Shown piece after piece: positions 1-8,131 of a DNA stretch of 12,285 nucleotides (its first letter is position 1; each line of letters begins with the position of its first letter). The translations under genes were made by a program, and so were the position numbers. The DNA is from an uncultured Clostridia bacterium (lineage in GTDB: Bacteria > Bacillota > Clostridia > Christensenellales > Aristaeellaceae): contig CAMOUF010000076.1 in the NCBI GenBank assembly GCA_946626395.1, forward strand, positions 1-12,285, written 5' to 3'. The notes below the pieces were generated by a model that worked only from the letters and a program-made list of their open reading frames with translations, searched no databases and was not told the DNA's origin.

Positions 1-131
1 AATTGGGACTTGGGCAGGTCGCGCACGTGCCCCTGGGAGGCCTCCACCTTGTAACCCCGGCCCAGGAATTTGGCGATGGTGCGGGCCTTGGCGGGAGATT
101 CCACGATGATCAGTTTCGATGCAGTTGCCAC
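1..131 (-). CDS. topA: DNA topoisomerase I, N-terminal fragment
   Basis: Type IA topoisomerase, which relaxes negative supercoils by single-strand breakage and passage. Only the first 43 codons lie in the window; the gene continues past the left edge. The visible residues are the start of the TOPRIM domain: KLIIVESPAKA near residues 6-16, then the glycine-rich stretch FLGRGYKV and GHVRDLPKS, all typical of bacterial TopA N-termini. The glutamate of VESPAKA is the expected metal/catalytic TOPRIM acidic residue. The start is a GTG at 129-131, chosen because a GGAGG sits 9 nt upstream and the family motif begins a few residues in. It follows dprA after a 151-nt gap without a clear terminator, so it may be co-transcribed with dprA, as in many Bacillota. 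Identity is firm; length and integrity of the rest cannot be judged. Confidence 0.93.
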   Translation of the reverse strand, partial: MATASKLIIVESPAKARTIAKFLGRGYKVEASQGHVRDLPKSQ

Positions 132-140
132 GGTTGTTGT

Positions 141-145
141 CCTCC
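141..145 (-). promoter_or_regulatory. Ribosome binding site for topA (fixes GTG start)
   Basis: On the minus strand this reads GGAGG, separated by 9 nt from the GTG at 131-129. No ATG is available in the right frame before the conserved VESPAKA motif, so this site decides the non-ATG start of topA. Confidence 0.75.
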
Positions 146-152
146 AAAATGA

Positions 153-187
153 TAAGATCTAAGTTCTAAGTTCAAAGTTTCAGGTTC
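153..187 (-). repeat. Heptanucleotide tract, about five degenerate units (GAACTTA type)
   Basis: Read on the minus (sense) strand, this stretch splits without gaps into 7-mers: GAACCTG, AAACTTT, GAACTTA, GAACTTA, GATCTTA. Two adjacent units are identical and the others differ at one to three positions. It lies between dprA and topA, 22 nt upstream of the topA start. A 17-nt piece, AACTTTGAACTTAGAAC, recurs exactly upstream of pckA (11800-11816, plus strand). The rest of the 132-282 gap has no recognisable gene and no hairpin with a U-tract; a short CCATCC/GGATGG inverted repeat near 220-234 has too small a loop to be meaningful. Confidence 0.7.
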
Positions 188-282
188 CAAGGAAGGATGG
201 TTGAATCAATGCGGCTTGTTCCATCCGGGGATGGGATTCCTGCTTCCTTAGAAACCGAATTGGGTATTGCCTTTTGCGTTCC

Positions 283-1383
283 TTACCGGACCAGGGCGAA
301 GGCTCGGCCGGCCCGGCGCTCAATTTTGCCGGTCAATTCCAGCATGGTCAGCTGCGCGCCCAGTTCCCCGGCGGTGCGGCCCGTTTCCTCGATCAGTTCC
401 TCCAGCGTTTTTTCCTCCACGGCCAAAGCATGTAAGATCGGATAAGCCGGGTCGTCGGGGCTCACAGACAAAGAAGAAGGCAAAAAGGAGGCCTGCTCCG
501 CCTGCGTTTCACCCCAGCCCATTTGCAGCAGCACGTCCTCCGGCCCGGCGCACAGATACGCCCCATCCCTGAGCAGCATCAGCGGCAGCTCGCTTCCCGG
601 AGAATCCACGTTGCCCGGCAGGGCGAATACCTGCCTGCGCTGCTCCCGGGCGCGCTCGATGGTGGTGTGGGTGCCGCTTTTCAATTGAGCTTCAATGAGC
701 AGCACCGCCTGAGACAGGCCGGAAATGATCCGGTTCCGGGCGGGAAAATGATAGGGCAGGGGCGTCATATCCGGCGCCAGCTCCGTCACCAGCGCCCCGC
801 CCTCCTGAATGATCCGTTCCGCCAGTTCCTTGTTTTCAGCGGGGTAGAGATGGGAAAAGCCGCTGCCCAGCACCGCCACCGTTTGGCCGCCGCCGTCCAG
901 CGCGCCCTGGTGAGAGGCCGCATCGATCCCCCGGGCCAGGCCGCTGACCACGATCACGCCCTGTTCAGCCAGCCCTTTGGCGATTCTTTTGGCCTGGGCC
1001 GCGCCATACCGCGTTGCCCGACGGGAACCGACCATGGCGATGGAGCGGGAAAAATGATTCGGCAGCGTTCCGCGCACAAACAGCACATCCGGCGGGTCTG
1101 GGATGGACGCAAGGGAAGCCGGATATCCTTCCTCTCCTAAAAATACCGGATACGCCCCGCATTTTTCCATGTCCCTTTGCAGCGGCCCGCAGCGGGCGGC
1201 GCGGCTGTCCGCCAGGAAGGAAAAGGTTTCAGGCCCCAGAAAATCATAATAGACCGGGGTAAACCGCTCCCACAGGGCCAGGGCCCCGCCCGCTTCTTCC
1301 CGGATTTTATTCAGCCTGGGCCACGCGGCCATGGGAGCGCTTTGCAGCCACAGCCGGGCCAATTGCTCCTTGGAAAAGTCCAT
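283..1383 (-). CDS. dprA: DNA processing protein DprA/Smf
   Basis: Binds incoming single-stranded DNA and loads RecA; it protects and processes transforming DNA and is also widespread in species not known to be competent. With the ATG at 1383 the product has 366 residues, a usual length. An N-terminal helical region (1-110) precedes the Rossmann-like DprA fold, with GSR at 119-121, SGLARGID at 147-154, ARNRIISG at 215-222, SGTHTT at 236-241 (commonly SGSLIT, so partly changed) and FALPGN at 253-258. A C-terminal winged-helix (DML1-like) domain covers about 313-366. The ATG is preferred over an upstream in-frame TTG at 1398 because GGGGGA lies 7 nt upstream of it. The ATG sits 2 nt after the comM stop, which suggests translational coupling. 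TAA stop at 283-285. Confidence 0.95.
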   Translation of the reverse strand: MDFSKEQLARLWLQSAPMAAWPRLNKIREEAGGALALWERFTPVYYDFLGPETFSFLADSRAARCGPLQRDMEKCGAYPVFLGEEGYPASLASIPDPPDVLFVRGTLPNHFSRSIAMVGSRRATRYGAAQAKRIAKGLAEQGVIVVSGLARGIDAASHQGALDGGGQTVAVLGSGFSHLYPAENKELAERIIQEGGALVTELAPDMTPLPYHFPARNRIISGLSQAVLLIEAQLKSGTHTTIERAREQRRQVFALPGNVDSPGSELPLMLLRDGAYLCAGPEDVLLQMGWGETQAEQASFLPSSLSVSPDDPAYPILHALAVEEKTLEELIEETGRTAGELGAQLTMLELTGKIERRAGRAFALVR

Positions 1384-1385
1384 GC

Positions 1386-2921
<1,536 letters not shown>

Positions 2922-2948
2922 GGGCACCCCTTCCTTTCAAGCGCGTTC

Positions 2949-2976
2949 AAAAAAGAGGAGAAAACTATTAACTCCT
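2949..2976 (-). terminator. Possible weak intrinsic terminator between the glycosyltransferase gene and comM
   Basis: On the minus strand AGGAG (rc of 2972-2976) can pair with CTCCT (rc of 2956-2960) across an 11-nt loop, followed directly by six U (2949-2954). A 6-bp alternative pairs GAGGAG (rc of 2979-2984) with CTCCTC across 18 nt. The 5' arm comes from the heptad repeat, so other repeat units offer alternative arms. The stem is short, so this may only attenuate read-through into comM, or do nothing. Confidence 0.35.
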
Positions 2977-3024
2977 AACTCCTCACTCCTAACTCCTAAC
3001 TCCTAACTCCTAACTCCTCACTCA
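2969..3024 (-). repeat. Tandem heptanucleotide repeat, eight units (GGAGTTA)
   Basis: Eight uninterrupted 7-bp units. On the plus strand they are TAACTCC (six times), TCACTCC (third unit) and TCACTCA (eighth unit). On the sense (minus) strand the unit is GGAGTTA. The last unit contains the TGA stop of the upstream glycosyltransferase gene, and the array ends 42-48 nt upstream of the comM start. It occupies over half of the gap and contains no gene. Each unit carries an AGGAG- or GAGGAG-like string resembling a Shine-Dalgarno core, although no start codon follows at suitable spacing inside the array. Confidence 0.93.
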
Positions 3025-6000
3025 ATACCAAAGCCACCGGTCAAACCATTTCATCGCGTCCATCCAGGAGCGTGGCGCAGTCACGCCGCTGGCATAGGGG
3101 AAGAACAGAACGAACAGCACCGCGGCGGCCAGGAGCAATGCGGCCAGGATACCGATCTCGATCCATTTCGCCCGCTTTTTCCGCTTTCCGTCCTCCAGCG
3201 TTATTTCCACGTTTTGCGGCGCTGCGGCCAGCCGGTCTCCCAGCATTTCCAGCATCAGGCACATGGCCAGGATCAGGAAGGGCACGCAGGGGAAGTAGTG
3301 GTAGATATAGGTTCCCCGGGGCACCAGAATCCAGGGCAGCAGCTGGCCAAAATAGCACAGCAGCAGCAGGGCGGGCCGGGTATCATCGTCTTTCGTAAAG
3401 GGCGTCAGGGTGCGGTCACGGCGCACATGGCGGCTGATCCACACCAGCAGACACGCTGCCATGGCGATCAGGCCGCCCCACCATACAGCAGGATTGCCCA
3501 GCGCCATGATGGAGGATTCGTAGCCCGTGGGCTCAAAGGCATTGGAAGCGTACCACATAGGCTTGCCAATGACGGGCCACTGATACCAGGGAGAATAGAA
3601 ATCGTGATCCATGCCCCGGCCCGGCTCGCTGTGGTAGCCCAGCATACCGCCCACCCGGCCATCGGTAAAGTACGTGCCCACAGCGGCCTCGATGACCTTC
3701 TTGGGGGTGACGCCCACGCCGTCATAAGCAAAGTAGGGAATATAGGAGCAATAGTAAATCAGCGCGGGCACCGCCACGAAGAAAACCAGGCAGCTGGCCA
3801 CAGTGATCAGCAGCTTGCCGCTGCCCTGGGCCATAGCCTTTTCTTCCTGGGTGCGCTTCTTTTCGGGAATCTTTTTCGCCGCCAGCGCCAGGCGCGCCCG
3901 CCGCCAGATCCCGGCAAAGAAGATCACCGCCAGGATCACGCCCGCGTAGCAGCCCGTCCACTTGCTGGCCACGCCCAGGCCCATGCACAGCCCGGACAGG
4001 GCCAGGGGCACCAGGGTCTTCCAGAAGGGGGTATGATAGAAATCCATGAAATACCAGCGCAGCATGAAGTACACCATCCAGATGATGAACAGCACCACGA
4101 AGCTGTCGATGGTGGCAATGCGGGTCTGGGTAAAATGCATTAAATCCAGCGCCATCAGGCCGCAGGCGACCAGCCCGCCCCAAGAGCGCTTGATCAGCAG
4201 CCTGCCCAGCAGATACATGCCCGGCAGCATCAGCACCCCCGCCAGGGCTCCGGCAAAGCGCCAGCCAAAGGGCGTCATGCCGAAGATGGCGATACACCAG
4301 CTGATGAACACCTTGCCCAGCGGCGGGTGGGTGGTTTCATAGGGCTGCATGTGCTTATAGTGCTCGTACCCGGTGCGGGCGTGGTAGATTTCGTCAAAGT
4401 AGGTGGAGTTGAACCAGCTGGGGTCGTCCCCCTCCATGCTGTCCTGCTCGTCCAGAAGATACTGGGCGCTGGCATTGTCGGCGTCCCGCAGCACGATCTT
4501 CGCGGGCAGCACTTCTCCCGATTCAAAATCCTTGAACAGCACTTCAAACAGCGTCAGGCTGTAATGGTCGGAGGTGATGCGCACATACCGGCCCGCCAGG
4601 TCAGCGGGATAGGTGCCGTTGGTGGAATAGGACACATACTTCCATTTGAAGCAGTCTCCCTGGGCCATGCCGGCGGTGTAGGTCTGGGTCCAGTTTTCGT
4701 CGTCCTCGCCGATTTCCACGGTGAAATTGCTGTCGTAATAATGGATGCCGCCATAGTACAGCATCTTGAAATGCCGGCTTTCGCCCAGGTCAAACACGAT
4801 ATGCTCCGAGGGCGACCCGGCCACATAGGCCGTTTGGGGCGCTTTGGTGGAGCCCAGGTTGGTAAAGGCCAGGGCGGCGTAAGCCACGGTGACGCAGGAG
4901 AGAACGGTCCAATCCCGCAGGGTCATTTTCCGCGTTGGCGTTTCCTTGGGCAGCGGCGAGGGCGCGCGCATCGTTTCGGCAAAGGGAACGGTTTCTCCCC
5001 TGCTCAGGGCCGAGCACAGCATCAGAGAGCCAAAGCACAGGGCGGTATTGAGCGCGGCGGAAAAGTATTCCAGCACCGCCATATCGCTGTTGATCCCCAC
5101 GGCGGGGGCGTCCAGATGGCCGGAAGCGCCGCCGATGCGGGCGTTTCTGTCCAGGGCGCAGCCCACGTTCATCAGGCCGGACACCGTGACGCCCACCGCC
5201 AGCCACAGAATGCGGGTATCCCGCTTGCGCAGATACCCCAGCAGCAGCAGCGCCACTGCCGGGAACAGATACCGTTCATGCATCATGGAGCCGGTGTTGT
5301 ATAAAAGCAGCAGCATGGCCGCCCCGAACACAGGCAATTCATCCGGGTCGTCAGAGAGGAGATACAGCGCCCCCATGATCCCCACAGAATAGACCACCAT
5401 CACCGTGCCCAGAGAGCTGTACGTCAATTTGTTCATGAGCCCCAGCACGATCAAAGCGATACCCAGGGCAAGGGCCATGCCTCCCAGCGTATACAGGCGC
5501 AGCCAGTCCTTCTTTTCTCCCTGCCGTCTTTTCAGGATGGGAGAATGGATCAGCCCCTGGGCCAGAAGCGGCAGCACCGCCAGGCAGTAAACCAGGAAGG
5601 GCATCCAAAATTCGCCGTGCAGGCTGCTTTCGGCGGCCACCCAGTTTTTCCCCATCAGGAAATACAGATTGCAGCCGTTTACGGTAGCGTAAGCGTAGCG
5701 GCCCATGGTCTGGCCATAGAGCGTAATCAGCCAGTCCGGAGACATACGCAGGGAGAAGGGCAGCACCACGGCGACAGCCACGCCCACTAAAATCGCCAGC
5801 CCCAGGCCCACGTCCCGCAGCATAGCCTTTTTCTTTTCCTGATCCTTCCAGGAATGAAGGATATGCATCACCAGCGCCAGCAAGCCCAGGGGCCCGAACA
5901 TCAGCGCCTGGGGCTTCACCAGCACGGAAGCCATATAGAAGGGCAGCGCGGCGATCCATTTTTCCCGCAGGGCATAAATCACCGTGAGCACCAGCAGCAG

Positions 6001-7176
6001 CGTCATGATGGAATCCGCCTGGCCCCAGGCAGCGCCGGTGGTAACGGCCAGGGGGTTCAGGGCATACAGGCAGGTCAAAGCCAGGGAAGCAGGCAGGTTC
6101 AGCTTGTGCCGCCGTGCTTCCAGATACAGCACGGCGCACAGGGCCATGTCCCCTAAAACAGGCGGCACCTTCACCATGAATTCCGTGGCTCCCGTGCCCA
6201 GCAGCCTGCCGATCACGCCCACCGGCCACAGCACCAGCATGTATCCCGGCGGGTAGTCGCAGGAGCTGAAAGGATTCACAGGGTTATAAAAGCCCGCCGG
6301 GCCGGTTTCCGCCATGCGGTTGGCCCAGGAGCGGAAGCAGCCGATATCCACGTCGTAGCCCTTGGAATACGCGGCGATCAGCAGCCGTCCCGCGCAGCAT
6401 ACAAGCAGCAGCAAAGCCGCCGCCCACGCGTCGGCGGCAGGCTTTTCAGGCTTTAAGGTTTCCGGCTTCCGGAAAAAATGGCAAAGCAGCGCAAACACAA
6501 GCACATAGGCCAGGCTCACCGCCACCAGTTTCATCCCTGCGTTGGCCGCCTTGGCGTTGGCGGTGTCGGCGGGGCTGTGATAGGGTTCGCTGTACCAGGA
6601 TTGGGCGTAGATGCCTTCCGGCACTCCTTCCACCTTGGTCAGGGAAATATCTTTAAAGTACGCCTCCCCCACCGCTTCACCGCTGTATCCGCCAAGACGC
6701 ACGAATACATTGATGCTGCGCTGGTTCTTCCCCGTGCGGCCGTACAGCGACACCTCCCGCCATTGGCCGTCGGTATCAAACAGGCTTTCGGTATAGACGT
6801 ACACGTCCTCCACGGAAAGGTTGGCGCCCCAGCCGCTGGCAGCCGACGAGCGGATATAGCCGTGGAGATGATACAGGGTATTGGGCTCCACTTCCACCGT
6901 CTGGGCGAAGCGGGCATCCTTGAGCATATGGTTCACGATGTGAGCCATGTTGCCCGCGCCGCTTTCCAGCACTTCAAAATCAGAGCCGGCAAGGCCGCCG
7001 TAGGCTTCCTTGTACCAGCCTAAAGGGCCGTTTTCCCCTACCTGGGAAAAGTCCCCGTTCACCAGCAGGTTTTCCCCCGGGGCGCTGGTTTTTCCGGGCC
7101 GGAACACAAAAAAGCATAAAAGCCCCGCCGCCAGCACCGCCGCCGCAATGAGCGCGTATCGCTTTCCGTTTTTCAT
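3022..7176 (-). CDS. Giant membrane glycosyltransferase: two GT-C modules, the C-terminal one PMT (GT39)-like
   Basis: A 1384-residue polytopic protein likely to transfer sugar from a polyprenyl-phosphate donor to a surface acceptor outside the membrane. In order: signal-anchor helix (about 7-25); beta-rich carbohydrate-binding-like domain (35-183, beginning LLVNGDFS); a helix (216-233); GT-C module 1 (250-725) with DVDIG at 275-279, YPPGY at 308-312, GQADS at 385-389 and HERYLFP at 633-639; a helix (752-772); a discoidin (F5/8 type C)-like domain (775-895, with FDLGES and ending SLTLFEV); then a PMT/GT39 module (905-1384) with DEIYH at 928-932, HPPLGK at 950-955, SKWTG at 1071-1075 and a PRGTYIYHYFP stretch. 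Bacterial PMT proteins usually have only one such module. ATG start, with GAGGAG 5 nt upstream; the gene begins 9 nt after yraN. Acceptor and sugar cannot be read from the sequence; protein mannosylation or teichoic-acid/polysaccharide decoration are both possible. Confidence 0.88.
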   Translation of the reverse strand: MKNGKRYALIAAAVLAAGLLCFFVFRPGKTSAPGENLLVNGDFSQVGENGPLGWYKEAYGGLAGSDFEVLESGAGNMAHIVNHMLKDARFAQTVEVEPNTLYHLHGYIRSSAASGWGANLSVEDVYVYTESLFDTDGQWREVSLYGRTGKNQRSINVFVRLGGYSGEAVGEAYFKDISLTKVEGVPEGIYAQSWYSEPYHSPADTANAKAANAGMKLVAVSLAYVLVFALLCHFFRKPETLKPEKPAADAWAAALLLLVCCAGRLLIAAYSKGYDVDIGCFRSWANRMAETGPAGFYNPVNPFSSCDYPPGYMLVLWPVGVIGRLLGTGATEFMVKVPPVLGDMALCAVLYLEARRHKLNLPASLALTCLYALNPLAVTTGAAWGQADSIMTLLLVLTVIYALREKWIAALPFYMASVLVKPQALMFGPLGLLALVMHILHSWKDQEKKKAMLRDVGLGLAILVGVAVAVVLPFSLRMSPDWLITLYGQTMGRYAYATVNGCNLYFLMGKNWVAAESSLHGEFWMPFLVYCLAVLPLLAQGLIHSPILKRRQGEKKDWLRLYTLGGMALALGIALIVLGLMNKLTYSSLGTVMVVYSVGIMGALYLLSDDPDELPVFGAAMLLLLYNTGSMMHERYLFPAVALLLLGYLRKRDTRILWLAVGVTVSGLMNVGCALDRNARIGGASGHLDAPAVGINSDMAVLEYFSAALNTALCFGSLMLCSALSRGETVPFAETMRAPSPLPKETPTRKMTLRDWTVLSCVTVAYAALAFTNLGSTKAPQTAYVAGSPSEHIVFDLGESRHFKMLYYGGIHYYDSNFTVEIGEDDENWTQTYTAGMAQGDCFKWKYVSYSTNGTYPADLAGRYVRITSDHYSLTLFEVLFKDFESGEVLPAKIVLRDADNASAQYLLDEQDSMEGDDPSWFNSTYFDEIYHARTGYEHYKHMQPYETTHPPLGKVFISWCIAIFGMTPFGWRFAGALAGVLMLPGMYLLGRLLIKRSWGGLVACGLMALDLMHFTQTRIATIDSFVVLFIIWMVYFMLRWYFMDFYHTPFWKTLVPLALSGLCMGLGVASKWTGCYAGVILAVIFFAGIWRRARLALAAKKIPEKKRTQEEKAMAQGSGKLLITVASCLVFFVAVPALIYYCSYIPYFAYDGVGVTPKKVIEAAVGTYFTDGRVGGMLGYHSEPGRGMDHDFYSPWYQWPVIGKPMWYASNAFEPTGYESSIMALGNPAVWWGGLIAMAACLLVWISRHVRRDRTLTPFTKDDDTRPALLLLCYFGQLLPWILVPRGTYIYHYFPCVPFLILAMCLMLEMLGDRLAAAPQNVEITLEDGKRKKRAKWIEIGILAALLLAAAVLFVLFFPYASGVTAPRSWMDAMKWFDRWLWY

Positions 7177-7185
7177 AGTTACTCC

Positions 7186-7518
7186 TCAAAATGCGTTTTT
7201 CATATGGCGCAGCCCCGCCGCGCTGATTTCAATGACGTCAAACCGGGCTTGCTTTGCCCCATGCGCCGCCATATATGCCTGGGCCGCGGAAAAAAGGCGC
7301 TCCCGCTTTTGCGCGTTCACCGCCCGGAAGCCCTCGTCCATCCGGCCCTTTATCCGAGTCTTGACCTCCACGAATACCAGCGTTTCCCCGTCCCGGGCAA
7401 CCAGGTCAATTTCCCCATGACCAGCGCGATAGCGCCGGGCCAGAACGCGCATTCCTTTTTTCCGCAAATACAGCGCCGCCCGGGCCTCGCCGATCAAACC
7501 CGTTTCAAAAATACTCAT
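7186..7518 (-). CDS. yraN: YraN family (UPF0102) nuclease-fold protein
   Basis: Small protein of the UPF0102 family, which has a restriction-endonuclease-like (Holliday-junction-resolvase-like) fold; its cellular role is poorly defined. The 110-residue product shows the family signature: GLIGEARAALYL near the N-terminus, GEIDLVARDG at 35-44 and FVEVKTR at 49-55, with the expected metal-site residues D38, E51 and K53 present. The ATG at 7518 is chosen over longer readings because the family starts just before the GxxGE motif and the upstream codons overlap rnhB. It starts 1 nt after the rnhB stop with no strong ribosome binding site, suggesting re-initiation. Its TGA lies just before the ribosome binding site of the glycosyltransferase gene. 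Confidence 0.92.
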   Translation of the reverse strand: MSIFETGLIGEARAALYLRKKGMRVLARRYRAGHGEIDLVARDGETLVFVEVKTRIKGRMDEGFRAVNAQKRERLFSAAQAYMAAHGAKQARFDVIEISAAGLRHMKNAF

Positions 7519-7519
7519 T

Positions 7520-8131
7520 TCACACAAAATGGGTGATAAAGGACCGCCGATGGGCGGGGCAGGGCCCCAGCTCCCTGAGCGCCGCAATATGCTGGGCGGT
7601 GCCGTAGCCCTTATGCTGGGCAAATCCGTAGCCGGGATACTGGGCGTCCAATTCCTCCATCTGCCTGTCTCTTGTCACCTTGGCCACGATGCTGGCCGCC
7701 GCGATGGAATAGCACAGGGCGTCGCCATGAATGATGCCCCGTTCCTCCCCCGGCAATCCAAGGCCCTGCACGGCGTCAATGAGAAACAGGTCCGCGGGGG
7801 CGTTCTCCGCCGCCCGGCGCATGGCCATCTTGGTGGCCTGCAAAATATTGTATTGGTCGATTTCCTCCGGGCTGGCCTGGCCCACGCCCACGAACAGGGC
7901 GTTTGCCATGATTTCCTCAAACACCTTTTCCCGGCGCTGGGGAGAGAGCTTTTTGCTGTCGTCCACCCAGAGCAGCAGCGGCTCCGGCGGCATCACCACG
8001 CACCCGGCCACCACGTTGCCAACCAAGGGCCCCCGGCCCGCCTCGTCCATCCCGGCAAAGCGAATGCCCGCTTCCCACAGGGGCCGGTCCGTCTGGACAA
8101 GGGTATTCAGCCGTTCCTCACGCTTGTTCAT
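7520..8131 (-). CDS. rnhB: Ribonuclease HII
   Basis: Cleaves RNA in RNA/DNA hybrids and at single misincorporated ribonucleotides in the chromosome. The 203-residue product carries the full RNase HII signature: AGMDEAGRGPL at 26-36, DSKKLS at 58-63, LIDAV at 117-121, GDALCYSIAAASIVAK at 136-151 and YPGYGFAQHKGYGT further on. The DEDD metal-binding set is intact (D29, E30, D119, D137). The ATG at 8131 has GGAGG 6 nt upstream and overlaps the end of rbgA by 14 nt; a longer reading would add a basic extension not seen in the family. The rbgA-rnhB pairing is common in Bacillota. Confidence 0.96.
   Translation of the reverse strand: MNKREERLNTLVQTDRPLWEAGIRFAGMDEAGRGPLVGNVVAGCVVMPPEPLLLWVDDSKKLSPQRREKVFEEIMANALFVGVGQASPEEIDQYNILQATKMAMRRAAENAPADLFLIDAVQGLGLPGEERGIIHGDALCYSIAAASIVAKVTRDRQMEELDAQYPGYGFAQHKGYGTAQHIAALRELGPCPAHRRSFITHFV

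Noticed and set aside
2969..3024. Heptad array as a CRISPR array
   Set aside because: Units are 7 bp and directly adjacent, with no spacers and no cas genes nearby.
3214..4143. Long plus-strand open frame (309 codons) inside the glycosyltransferase gene
   Set aside because: It is antisense to a strongly supported coding region; its translation is rich in H, Q, G and A without domain signatures, the usual shadow in GC-rich DNA.
4327..5304. 325-codon plus-strand open frame
   Set aside because: Antisense to the linker, discoidin-like and membrane parts of the glycosyltransferase; composition is a codon-shadow artefact.
8118..8131. Overlap of rbgA and rnhB as a frameshift or assembly error
   Set aside because: Both proteins have complete, family-length sequences, and rnhB has its own GGAGG site at normal spacing, so the 14-nt overlap is an ordinary operon feature.
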